A DNA stretch of 64,000 bases from Myxococcales bacterium (GTDB taxonomy: Bacteria > Myxococcota_A > Polyangia > Polyangiales > Polyangiaceae): the NCBI GenBank assembly GCA_004193285.1, contig SECP01000026.1, positions 46,159 to 110,158 of the forward strand, in the 5' to 3' direction. How positions within the stretch are numbered: the first letter of the stretch is position 1; each line of letters starts with the position of its first letter. The notes beneath the pieces are model-generated. The model ran no database searches. It worked only from the letters and a program-made list of their open reading frames with translations, and was not told the DNA's origin. Of this stretch, positions 33,420 through 40,904 are shown in pieces. A program made the translations under genes and the position numbers.

Positions 33420-34642
33420 TTGCCGTATCCCGCCTCTGCAATCGCAGCTTGGAGTGAGCTCACGACGTCCGCGGTGGCCGCTTCGAGCGCGATCACCCCT
33501 TCGTAGAAGCGTCCTCCGTCACCGTCGCTGTTGTCCCCGCCGATGGCGAGGATGACTGACCCCTGCTTCTGCATGGGGACGTAGCCAGGCTTTTCCGGGC
33601 GGATGCCGTCGTACATTTGCTTGATGGTCGGCACGGTGGCGTCGCCTCCGTAGAGCGCGAACCGCCCCTTGCCGCCGTTCTTGTCGGCGGTGTCACCGAC
33701 CACGACCGCGGTCACGAAGTCGTGCTTCAAAGGTGTGTTGGTGGAGATGCTCGTGTCCGAGCCGTTCTCCCAACCTGGGTAGAGCCCGTTCTCCATGTCC
33801 GCCATTACCCAAGGGCCGTCACCGGTGCCGGTGCCCCAGATGACGCCCATTCCCAAATACACGGCTTCCATCGTCCCGTTTCCGTCGTTGTTCGCGGTGG
33901 TCTCCGCGTTGCCGTAGTCGAAGCAGCAGCCGTCGATCAGGTCATGCTGACTACTCACCATGTACTGAGTTTGCGGTGCATCCCCGACCGGCACGCCCGA
34001 TGGGAAAGTCTCGGGGTAGGGGCACTCGTTGCACGCAGCGCGGTAGCCCTGGCCCGGCCTGAACTTCATCCCGAACGCCGAGCGGCCGTTGATGGTTACC
34101 GGCAACGTGCTCGCGTTCGCAGGGGTGGAGGGCGTCGGCTTGGCGCTGCCGGGGGGCGCCACCGTGAGGTGGTTGCCGTACCCGGATTGGTCGTAGATGA
34201 TGTTGAACGTGCACTCGGCCACGCCGCAGAACGCGACGTGCGCAGCGCCGTCCGCATAGCCATCTACGCTTGCGATGTCCTGGGTCGCATTGCCCTTTTT
34301 GAGCTGGTAGAGCGGCCCCGTGTAGTCAGGGACGAGGACCCGCACCGAGCTGTGAGCGGACACGCACTTGTTGCCGGCTTTGCCGAGCACGTCGCACGGG
34401 AGAGAAGCCGTGTTGGCGGGGAGCGGCCCACCGCCGGCAGACCCACCCGCGCCCGTTGCTCCCGTTCCTCCCGTGCTCGGCCCAGCGCCCATGGCCGCGC
34501 CTGCCGTACTACTACCAGTGCCGCCGCCCGTTCCGCGAAGGCTCGCCACCGGGTAGTCACCACAAGCGACGAGGAGCGCACCAAGCCAAAGGGCGAGGAG
34601 GTGGGCAGACAGACGAACTGCAGGCCTGGTTTCTCTGTTCAC
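33416..34642 (-). CDS. GH54-type alpha-L-arabinofuranosidase, lipoprotein
   Basis: The 408-residue protein has a lipobox (GALLVAC, Cys27), a Gly/Ser/Thr/Ala stalk (about 35-78) and a single GH54 (AbfB catalytic) domain to the end. It matches the fungal family at PCDVLGKAGNKCVSAHSSV, NIIYDQSGYGNHL, GCCFDYGNAETTA (a vicinal Cys239-Cys240 pair as in Aspergillus AbfB), the nucleophile E284 in MADMENG and the acid/base D370 in IGGDNSDG. No CBM42 follows. The GTG at 34642 has GGAG 9 nt upstream; the longer frame has no signal peptide. The operator-like site at 34742-34755 lies 100 bases upstream. Coupled to the porin gene. Confidence 0.88.
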   Translation of the reverse strand: MNRETRPAVRLSAHLLALWLGALLVACGDYPVASLRGTGGGTGSSTAGAAMGAGPSTGGTGATGAGGSAGGGPLPANTASLPCDVLGKAGNKCVSAHSSVRVLVPDYTGPLYQLKKGNATQDIASVDGYADGAAHVAFCGVAECTFNIIYDQSGYGNHLTVAPPGSAKPTPSTPANASTLPVTINGRSAFGMKFRPGQGYRAACNECPYPETFPSGVPVGDAPQTQYMVSSQHDLIDGCCFDYGNAETTANNDGNGTMEAVYLGMGVIWGTGTGDGPWVMADMENGLYPGWENGSDTSISTNTPLKHDFVTAVVVGDTADKNGGKGRFALYGGDATVPTIKQMYDGIRPEKPGYVPMQKQGSVILAIGGDNSDGDGGRFYEGVIALEAATADVVSSLQAAIAEAGYGK

Positions 34643-34741
34643 GTCGAGGATCTCCGCGAGGTAGCGAGCGATGCGCGCGCTGGTCCAAAACGGTTGCGTG
34701 GCGTCGCTGACGCGACGGGCAACGCGCCTTCGGTGAATGGA

Positions 34742-34755
34742 TGTTAACGCAAACA
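34742..34755 (-). promoter_or_regulatory. LacI-type operator upstream of the GH54-porin operon
   Basis: TGTTAACGCAAACA matches the locus consensus with one broken pair (on the minus strand TGTTTGCGTTAACA). Unlike the other three sites there is no TTGACA 7 nt away; a TTGATG is 12 nt off. It is therefore the weakest member of the set. Confidence 0.5.
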
Positions 34756-35030
34756 AATTCAGGTTGCCATCAAGATTCGACAGCCGCGGGCAACGAGCCC
34801 CCGCTTGCCGCAGTGCGTAAGGAGCGCTCGGTTGTGCCGCAATTTTATCGCAGAATTGTGTCTGTCCGCGCCAGCCAAAAAAGTTGCAACACAATCTGCG
34901 TCAGCGGTCACGTTACTGGTCGAGCGGTTGCCGTTGCGCTCGGCGTGCTCCTCGTGAGCAGCGCCGTGGTGCCGGTTTTTTCCGGATTGCGCCGCTCGAA
35001 ACAGCTCGAAAGTTCCTTTCACTACCTAGC

Positions 35031-35057
35031 TTGACAGAACAAATGTGAGCGTTCACA
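35031..35057 (+). promoter_or_regulatory. Promoter with LacI-type operator for the second GH54 gene
   Basis: TTGACA (35031-35036), then 7 nt, then TGTGAGCGTTCACA (35044-35057). Spacing is identical to the araA and kinase promoters. The operator covers the expected -10 position, 49 bases before the ATG at 35107. Confidence 0.75.
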
Positions 35058-35106
35058 GTCACGTTCTGTCGCGTATTTTGGATTTTTCACTTCGCGGAGG
35101 CTGCTC

Positions 35107-36501
35107 ATGATCACTCGTCGCTTCGTTATTTCCCTCTCGGCCTCCGTGTGCCCCTTGGTGGTGGCGTCGGTGGCCATCACCGCCTGTAGTGATACGGGCG
35201 CCATGGATGGCAGCGCCGGCTCCGCTTCCGGCGCCACCGCCGGTACCGCCCCCGTTGGCGGCTCGGGCACCACCGGCGGGTCAGGTGCCACCGGCGGGTC
35301 AGGCAACACGAGTGGCTCCGGCACCACCGCGGGCACCGGCGGCTCCGCGCCGGTTGGCGGCACCTCCGCTGGCGGTACGGGCGGCTCCGGCGGTAGCAGT
35401 GGTGGAACGGGCGGTGCTGGCGGCTCCGGTACGGCCGGCAGCGCTGGCTCCAATGGCATGGCGGGGAGCGGCGGCGGCGGCAGCCTGCCGTCGGAGGGCC
35501 CGTGCGACGTTTACAAGAAGGCCGGCAACGAGTGCGTGGCCGCGTACAGCACCATCCGGCGCTTGGTCAGCGCCTACACCGGTCCGCTCTACCAGGTGCG
35601 GAGCGGGAGCAGCGCCCAGAACATGGGCTCGGGGGGCATGCTGCACGACATTCCCATGACCGCAGATGGGTACGGCGACGCCGCGGCACAAGACGCGGTG
35701 TGCATGAACACCGTGTGCACCGTGTCGAAGCTGTACGACCAATCGGGGCGAAAGAACGACCTCGTCGTCGCCAAAGCGGGTCTCCCCGCCGGCGGTGACT
35801 ACGCCGACGTAGACGACTTCGAGACGGTGGCGACGGACGGAGCGATGAAGCTGAACGGCAAGTCGGTCTATTCCCTCTACATGAAGGTCCGGCAGGGCTA
35901 CCGGATCTCCAAGGTCGGGGACGGCATGCCTCGCGACGCCGAGCCCCAAGGCATCTACATGCTGGCGGATGGCTCGCGCGCGGGCGGCGCCTGCTGTTGG
36001 GACTTCGGCAACGTGACCACCAACCCCAAGTCGTACGCCGAGATGAATACGTTGTTCCTCGGCGTTGCGTACTGGGGGCGCGGCGCGGGTATGGGCCCTT
36101 GGTTCGGCGCGGACTTCGAGGCTGGCGTGTGGATGGGCGGCTCCAAACCGGGTGATGCGGGCTGGGGCGGCTTGAACGACGCGAAGAATGCCCCGCCGAA
36201 CATGAACAACCCTTCGCTCAAGGTCAGGTACGCGCTGGGGTTCCTCAAAACCAGCGATAAGTACGCGCTTCGCATGGCCGACTTGGCCACCGCGACGACC
36301 CTCACCACGGCGTACGAGGGCCTGTACCCCTCGACCAAGCACCCGGACAACCAGGGCGCGATCGTGCTCGGCGTGGGCGGCGACAACAGCAACAACTCGT
36401 TCGGCACCTTCTACGAGGGCGCCATCGTCAAGGGTTACCCGGCCGCGGCCACGGAGGAGGCGGTCATGCAAAACCTCAAGGCGGCTGGGTACGGGAAGTG
36501 A
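35107..36501 (+). CDS. Second GH54-type alpha-L-arabinofuranosidase, lipoprotein with long stalk
   Basis: The 464-residue protein has a lipobox (VAITAC, Cys27), a roughly 100-residue Gly/Ser/Thr stalk (about 30-128) and a GH54 catalytic domain. Retained features are GPCDVYKKAGNECVAAYSTI, SKLYDQSGRKNDL, GGACCWDFGN (Cys296-Cys297), the nucleophile E338 in ADFEAG and the acid/base D426 in GVGGDNSNN. It differs from the neighbour at many otherwise conserved places, for example MNTLFLG for MEAVYLG and ADFEAG for ADMENG, so substrate preference may differ. There is no CBM42. GGAGG precedes the ATG. The stop overlaps the next start (GTGA). Confidence 0.88.
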   Translation: MITRRFVISLSASVCPLVVASVAITACSDTGAMDGSAGSASGATAGTAPVGGSGTTGGSGATGGSGNTSGSGTTAGTGGSAPVGGTSAGGTGGSGGSSGGTGGAGGSGTAGSAGSNGMAGSGGGGSLPSEGPCDVYKKAGNECVAAYSTIRRLVSAYTGPLYQVRSGSSAQNMGSGGMLHDIPMTADGYGDAAAQDAVCMNTVCTVSKLYDQSGRKNDLVVAKAGLPAGGDYADVDDFETVATDGAMKLNGKSVYSLYMKVRQGYRISKVGDGMPRDAEPQGIYMLADGSRAGGACCWDFGNVTTNPKSYAEMNTLFLGVAYWGRGAGMGPWFGADFEAGVWMGGSKPGDAGWGGLNDAKNAPPNMNNPSLKVRYALGFLKTSDKYALRMADLATATTLTTAYEGLYPSTKHPDNQGAIVLGVGGDNSNNSFGTFYEGAIVKGYPAAATEEAVMQNLKAAGYGK

Positions 36502-37346
36502 GCGAGCGCGGGATGAAGCCGAGTCGCGTCGTCATTGCTCTGGTCGTCTCGTGGTCGATCGTGGGCTGCGGGGACTACTCTGCGGAACCGAAAGGCGCCG
36601 GGGGCACGCCGTCCAGCACGGGGGGCACCGGCGTCATCCCGCCGGGCGGTTCGGCAGCTTCCGGTAGCCCCGTAGCCGGCGGCGGCGGGTCCGGCGGCGG
36701 AGCCGCTGGCGGCACCGCCGGCACGGGCGGCATGGTCGGCACCGGTGGCCGCGAGACACCGCCGGAGGCGGCATGCGAGAGCGTGACCGCGTGCGGCGGC
36801 AACGTTCCGGGGGTCTGGTTCGCCACATCCTCTTGCTTGCCGGTCACTGGCTTGGCCCAAATTGGCGAGCTGGGGATCGGCTGCTCGGAGGTTGCGACCT
36901 CCGGCAAGCTGGAGGTGACCGGCAACTTGACCATCGGGGCCGACGGGATGTTCTCGGACAACACGAGCACGACCGGTGAGGTCGCGCTCGAGCTCCCGGC
37001 TGAGTGCCTGGACGTGTCCGGCACGGTGACGACGTGCGACAAGATCTCCTCACCGCTCGGCTCCGCCGGCTTCGACAGCGTCGAGTGCGTGGACTCGACG
37101 ACCACGACCGGCGGCTGCACGTGCACGGGCAAGATCAAACAGACGGGCAGCATGGCCTGGCTGCTCTTCGACCCGGCCAAGACCGGGACGTATGAGGCCA
37201 TGAACAACAGCCTCAAGCTCGCAAGCAGCATCAAGACGGTCGAGTACGCCTACTGCGTCGAAGGCAACTTCATGAAAGTGACGCCGACGACGAAGACGAT
37301 CATCGGCGACGTGAAGGGCACCGTCGTTCTGCAAAAGCAGCCGTAG
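36498..37346 (+). CDS. Lipoprotein of unknown function coupled to GH54
   Basis: The 282-residue protein has a lipoprotein signal (VVIALVVSWSIVGC), a Gly/Ser/Thr stalk to about residue 92 and a Cys-rich beta-type domain with CESVTACGGNVPGVWFATSS and LNLTIGADGMFSDN-like strands (VTGNLTIGADGMFSD). I recognise no family. The first start, GTG 36498, overlaps the GH54 stop by 4 bases; ATG 36513 is an alternative that also gives a good signal peptide. Its coupling to the arabinofuranosidase suggests a helper or binding role at the cell surface, which is inference. Confidence 0.65.
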   Translation: MSERGMKPSRVVIALVVSWSIVGCGDYSAEPKGAGGTPSSTGGTGVIPPGGSAASGSPVAGGGGSGGGAAGGTAGTGGMVGTGGRETPPEAACESVTACGGNVPGVWFATSSCLPVTGLAQIGELGIGCSEVATSGKLEVTGNLTIGADGMFSDNTSTTGEVALELPAECLDVSGTVTTCDKISSPLGSAGFDSVECVDSTTTTGGCTCTGKIKQTGSMAWLLFDPAKTGTYEAMNNSLKLASSIKTVEYAYCVEGNFMKVTPTTKTIIGDVKGTVVLQKQP

Positions 37347-37355
37347 TACGACGCG

Positions 37356-37390
37356 GTCGGCGCGTCCTCTAGAAGGAGCGGCGCGCCGAC
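37356..37390 (+). terminator. Hairpin after the GH54-lipoprotein operon
   Basis: GTCGGCGCG (37356-37364) pairs with CGCGCCGAC (37382-37390), and an inner TCCT (37365-37368) pairs with AGGA (37374-37377). The structure begins 10 bases after the stop at 37346. It lacks a T-run. Confidence 0.5.
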
Positions 37391-37492
37391 GGACGTCGCC
37401 GTTGCGAGCTCTCGCGGCAAGCAGCGCCAGGCCGTGCCGCGCGGTGAGTATGACGCAGAGAGGGCGAGGGCACTCGGTTCGCGGTTTGCCGA

Positions 37493-37530
37493 CGCTCTGA
37501 GGGGTTTGAAGTCGGCGTCCCCTCAGAGCG
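37493..37530. repeat. Perfect 12-bp inverted repeat, 14-nt spacer
   Basis: CGCTCTGAGGGG (37493-37504) and CCCCTCAGAGCG (37519-37530) are exact complements. There is no T-run after either arm. It lies about 205 bases before the ECF sigma start; operator or RNA stem are both possible. Confidence 0.5.
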
Positions 37531-37704
37531 CTGGCATCTGGATCAGTGGCGACTGCAGCGGCATTCCTTCAAAGAATTGCTGAAACCGCCCACACCCCAA
37601 CCTTCGTGCATGGCCGCAATTGCTGGTGACAAGCTCGGCGCGGACGCGATCACAAAAGAGCACCGGAGGCGGTTTTTGCGTCGGGTGGTGGTGACGGAAA
37701 GAGT

Positions 37705-37730
37705 CTTGACCTGCCACTGCCTAGGTCAAG
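37705..37730 (+). promoter_or_regulatory. Inverted repeat abutting the ECF sigma start
   Basis: CTTGACCT (37705-37712) and AGGTCAAG (37723-37730) form perfect 8-bp arms around GCCACTGCCT, ending 4 bases before ATG 37735. It could be an operator or an mRNA stem that limits translation. The same 10-base core GCCACTGCCT occurs 7 bases before the second ECF sigma gene (40296-40305). Confidence 0.45.
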
Positions 37731-37734
37731 CAGC

Positions 37735-38322
37735 ATGCACAGCGACATGTCCGAGCCCGAGCTGGCCCTTGCCTTGATGGAGCAGCGTCCCGAAGCGGCA
37801 CGGGTGGCAATGAAGCGGTTTGCTCCGCTGGTGCACACGGTTTTGAAGCGCGGGCTCGGACCGTCCACGGAGCTGGAGGACGTGCAGCAAGAGGTGTTCC
37901 TGTGCATGTTCCGGCGCATCTCCACGCTGCGCAATCCCGTCGCCCTGAGGGGCTTTGTGATCGGCATCGCCGTCAATACCGTTCTCGTGGAGCGTCGCCG
38001 CCGCAAGCAGCGCAACCGAGTCGCGCTCGAGCCGCCGATGCTGATGGACTTGCAGGAGTCCCGCTCCGCCTCCGGCTTCAGCGTGGCCTGGATGCGTTTG
38101 GAGCGCTTGCTCGGCCGGCTCCGCGAACGTGACCGCGTCACCTTCGTCTTACGCTTCATCGAGAAGCGCACCACGCGCGAGGTCGCGAGCATGCTCGGTC
38201 TATCGATCGCGACGGTGCGGCGCTCGTTTTCCCACGCGTGGGAGCGCGTGACGACCTGGGCGGCGCGAGATCCGTTCTTGTCGGACTACTTCGAGCCCAA
38301 GCTACGGGCTTCGCTTCAATGA
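37735..38322 (+). CDS. ECF-type RNA polymerase sigma factor
   Basis: The 195-residue protein has sigma region 2 (ELEDVQQEVFLCMFRRISTL, LRGFVIGIAVNTVLVERRRR) and region 4 with an HTH (LRFIEKRTTREVASMLGLSI, ATVRRSFSHAWERV). These factors direct RNA polymerase to specific promoters, often for envelope functions. ATG 37735 is the first start; ATG 37747 (MSEPELAL) is an alternative that would leave the inverted repeat further away. No anti-sigma gene is obvious next to it; the following gene encodes a lipoprotein. Confidence 0.85.
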   Translation: MHSDMSEPELALALMEQRPEAARVAMKRFAPLVHTVLKRGLGPSTELEDVQQEVFLCMFRRISTLRNPVALRGFVIGIAVNTVLVERRRRKQRNRVALEPPMLMDLQESRSASGFSVAWMRLERLLGRLRERDRVTFVLRFIEKRTTREVASMLGLSIATVRRSFSHAWERVTTWAARDPFLSDYFEPKLRASLQ

Positions 38323-38398
38323 GCGCCGCGGCGGCGGTTCGCAGGCAGAAGCTGCGAAAGCCTCGCGCTGCTCATGCAGCGCCGCTACAATAGCCGCC

Positions 38399-39238
38399 GT
38401 GCATCGGCTCAATTCGGGAACGTGTGGGGCAATGTCGTTGCTCAGCGCGCTCCTCGCCCTCGGTGGTAGCCTTTGGCTGAGCGCCTGCAGCGAGCCCCGC
38501 GTCGTGGTCGGCGAGCTCAAGTGCCCGTTGAACGAAGGCGGAGCCGCGGGCCGCAACGAGGACGGGTCGTTCAATAGTGGCCCGTTGCCGGCCCCCTGGG
38601 AGACGAGCTTCGAGGACTCCTTCTGCGGCTACGAGCGCGACGCCGGCTTTTGCTACGCGGACCCCGGCTCGGGGTATCGGCTCGTCACCTCGCCAGTCCG
38701 TACCGGGCCTTTCGCGGCTGCGTTCGAGCTGGCGCTGAACGGCGAGGAGGTCCCGCATCAGGCGCGGTGCGTTCGCGAGGGAGTCTTGCCGGATGCTGCT
38801 TACTATGGCGCGTGGTTTTACATTCCGTCCGGGTCGAGTGATCCCAACAACTGGAACCTCGTGCACTTTCAGGGGGGCACCCCCGGAGACCGCCAACTCG
38901 CCGGCATGTGGGACGTCAACGTGAGGCAAGACGACTCCGGCATGCTGGCGCTCTACGTGGCGGACACTCGACCACTGCCCCACGACTATGTTCAAGAGGA
39001 CCCGGTGCCGCTCCCCACGGATCGCTGGTTTCACCTGGAGTTTTACCTCAAACGCGCCGCCGACGAGACGGGCGAGATCGCACTTTTTCAAGACGATGAA
39101 GAGCTGCTCCGCGTGAGCGAAATCGTCACGGACGACAACGAGCTCGTGCAGTGGTACGTGGGAAACTTTGCGAACGCGATCACGCCAGCCGAGTCCACGC
39201 TCTACGTGGATGACGTGAGTATCCGCCTTGAGCGCTAG
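38399..39238 (+). CDS. ConA-fold lipoprotein, polysaccharide-lyase-like
   Basis: The 279-residue protein has a lipobox (GGSLWLSAC) and a beta-jelly-roll domain resembling heparin-lyase-I-like / LamG-type proteins: FEDSFCGYERDAG, YYGAWFYIPSGSSDPNNWN, VHFQGGTPGDRQLAG, RWFHLEFYLKRAADETGEI, and STLYVDDVSIRLE at the end. The YGAWFYIP...NWNLVHFQ pattern is close to the PF14099 polysaccharide lyase group, but catalytic residues cannot be confirmed by eye. It may only bind sugar. The start is GTG 38399, with ATG 38432 as an alternative. The stop overlaps the next start region by 11 bases. Confidence 0.65.
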   Translation: MHRLNSGTCGAMSLLSALLALGGSLWLSACSEPRVVVGELKCPLNEGGAAGRNEDGSFNSGPLPAPWETSFEDSFCGYERDAGFCYADPGSGYRLVTSPVRTGPFAAAFELALNGEEVPHQARCVREGVLPDAAYYGAWFYIPSGSSDPNNWNLVHFQGGTPGDRQLAGMWDVNVRQDDSGMLALYVADTRPLPHDYVQEDPVPLPTDRWFHLEFYLKRAADETGEIALFQDDEELLRVSEIVTDDNELVQWYVGNFANAITPAESTLYVDDVSIRLER

Positions 39239-40277
39239 GCGTGGCGCCCCCTACGCAGTCGCCGCGGCCCTCACGCTCGCGGGGCTAGCGTGCTCGGTGA
39301 ATGCTCGAGCGCAAACGGTGCCGGTCGAGCTGACTTGGAGCGCGCCGCCGGAGTGCCCGACTCGCGCGGCGGTGCTGGCGCGCGTTCGCGAGCTCGCCTC
39401 TGCCGCGACGAACAACGCGCCGCTCGTGCGCGCGGAGGGTGAGATCAGGAAGATCGGCGCTGCCTTCGAGCTTCGTTTGCTCACCGAGCAGGAGGGGCAG
39501 CGCGGTGAGCGCCTGGTGCGCTCCGCTCAATGCGAGGACCTGCGCGGCGTCGCCGCGGTGTCGCTTGTTTTGCTGCTCACGTCGGGTCGTCAGCCTGATG
39601 ACACCACGAGCTCGAGCAGCTCGACCGATGGCTTGTCCTCGGGGCCCGCCGAGGAAACACCGAAGCCGCCCCCGGCGCCGCCTGCTCCCGAGCCCGCAGT
39701 AGAGCCGGAGCCGGAGCCGGCCGCTGAGGGTGGGGCAGGGGGCAGCACCTTTCGATGGCTGCTCGCCGCGCCCCAGCTCGCGCTCCAGGTGGGCCCACTG
39801 CCGAGGCCGACTCCAGCGCTGTCGGTAGGGCTGGGTTTCGAGGTCGGCCGGTGGTCCTTGCGCGTCCTCGGGCAATGGGCGGTGAAGCAGCGCATCGCCG
39901 CGCCCCTCAGCATCTACGGCGCGGAGGCTCAGCGAGCGACGGTCGGGCTGTGGGCCTGCGGCGCCCTGGGCGGGGACCGCCTGAGCTTCGCTCCTTGCCT
40001 CCAGGGCTCCGTCTCCCGGCTGACCGCGACCGGCTACGGGCCCTTCCTGGTGCCCTCCTCTCAGCACCAGGCGACCTGGGCAGTGGGGGCCGGCGCCATT
40101 GCGCGCGCGCGTCTCACCGGCTCGCTCGCACTGATGGTCGCGGTGGGCGGTCAAGTGGAGCTGAAGCGCCCCGATCTACGCCTGAGCAGCGCTGATTTCG
40201 ACGAAACCGTCGGTCCGGTGCGGCGTCTGGCTCCCGTCTCGGGGCAGCTGGTCGTTGGCCCCGAGTGGATTTTTTGA
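39228..40277 (+). CDS. Exported protein of unknown function, TTG start
   Basis: The 349-residue protein begins with a signal peptide (YAVAAALTLAGLACSVNARA), a mature N-terminal domain with LTWSAPPECPTRAAVLARVR and QCEDLRGVAAVSLVLLLTSG, a Pro/Glu-rich linker (about 125-170) and a beta-rich C-terminal domain ending VVGPEWIF, which suggests an outer-membrane barrel-like part. The start is a TTG at 39228 that overlaps the upstream stop. Proteins of this build stand beside ECF sigma factors in other myxobacterial genomes as far as I recall, but I do not recognise a named family. Confidence 0.65.
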   Translation: MSARRGAPYAVAAALTLAGLACSVNARAQTVPVELTWSAPPECPTRAAVLARVRELASAATNNAPLVRAEGEIRKIGAAFELRLLTEQEGQRGERLVRSAQCEDLRGVAAVSLVLLLTSGRQPDDTTSSSSSTDGLSSGPAEETPKPPPAPPAPEPAVEPEPEPAAEGGAGGSTFRWLLAAPQLALQVGPLPRPTPALSVGLGFEVGRWSLRVLGQWAVKQRIAAPLSIYGAEAQRATVGLWACGALGGDRLSFAPCLQGSVSRLTATGYGPFLVPSSQHQATWAVGAGAIARARLTGSLALMVAVGGQVELKRPDLRLSSADFDETVGPVRRLAPVSGQLVVGPEWIF

Positions 40278-40312
40278 CGGAAGACACCCGCGGCCGCCAC
40301 TGCCTGCCGTGA

Positions 40313-40903
40313 ATGGTCGAACGGCATTCGACTGCGACTGAGCTTTCGGCTGCCGAAAGCCAAGACGCAGCGGCGCAGGAAGCGCCGTCGTTTGCCGTCG
40401 TTTACGAACGCTATTTCGATTTGGTTTGGACCGCCGTGCGCCACCTAGGAGTACCAGAACAGTCGGTCGAGGACGTGGTGCAGGAGGTCTTCGTAGTGAT
40501 CCACTCGCGCCTGCCCTCGTTGCAGAAGGTGGAGTCGCTGCGCAGCTGGGTTTACAGCGTCGCGCGGCGCACGGTCAGCACGCACCGTCGGGCGCAGCGG
40601 GTACGAAACGTTTCCGGTGCGCAGTACGCGGAGGTCGCTCGATTGACCGAGCGCTTACCGCCGACTCCGCTGCAGCTGTGGGAGCTGGCCGATCGTCAAC
40701 GCCTGCTCTTGCGGTTGCTCGCGGACCTCGACGAGGCGAAGCGCGAAGTCTTCCTGCTCACCGAGCTGGAAGGGTTTACGGCTCCGGAGATCGCGGAAGC
40801 CCTCGAAATTCCGGTCAATACCGTTTATTCGCGCCTGCGCACGGCGCGGGAAACGTTCCAGCACGCCATGGCGCGCTACGAGCAACAGAAGGGGTCCTTC
40901 TAG
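40313..40903 (+). CDS. Second ECF-type RNA polymerase sigma factor
   Basis: The 196-residue protein has region 2 (FAVVYERYFDLVWTAVRHLG, SVEDVVQEVFVVIHSRLPSL, LRSWVYSVARRTVSTHRR) and region 4 (REVFLLTELEGFTAPEIAEA, LEIPVNTVYSRLRTARETF). It follows the exported protein by 35 bases and is followed 1 base later by a membrane protein that could be its anti-sigma partner. GCCACTGCCT at 40296-40305 lies 7 bases before the ATG, as it lies near the first ECF sigma gene. Confidence 0.88.
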   Translation: MVERHSTATELSAAESQDAAAQEAPSFAVVYERYFDLVWTAVRHLGVPEQSVEDVVQEVFVVIHSRLPSLQKVESLRSWVYSVARRTVSTHRRAQRVRNVSGAQYAEVARLTERLPPTPLQLWELADRQRLLLRLLADLDEAKREVFLLTELEGFTAPEIAEALEIPVNTVYSRLRTARETFQHAMARYEQQKGSF

Positions 40904-40904
40904 T

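Larger units (their letters stand above)
37347..37734. other. Gene-free region with three inverted repeats before an ECF sigma gene
   Basis: No open frame here has coding character. The stretch contains a long hairpin just after the lipoprotein stop (37356-37390), a perfect 12-bp inverted repeat (37493-37530) and a perfect 8-bp inverted repeat (37705-37730) touching the sigma-factor start. The first is probably a transcript end and the others are candidate regulatory sites. Confidence 0.6.

Noticed and set aside
35180..35490. Repetitive Gly/Ser/Thr-coding DNA that resembles a repeat array
   Set aside because: Units are short, irregular and in frame with a lipoprotein stalk; there are no equal-length repeats and spacers, so it is not a CRISPR array.
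35107..36501. Suspicion that the second GH54 protein had lost a catalytic residue (MNTLFLG in place of MEAVYLG)
   Set aside because: On alignment with Aspergillus AbfB as recalled, the nucleophile is the Glu of the later ADFEAG/ADMENG block and the acid/base is the Asp of GGDNS; both are present.
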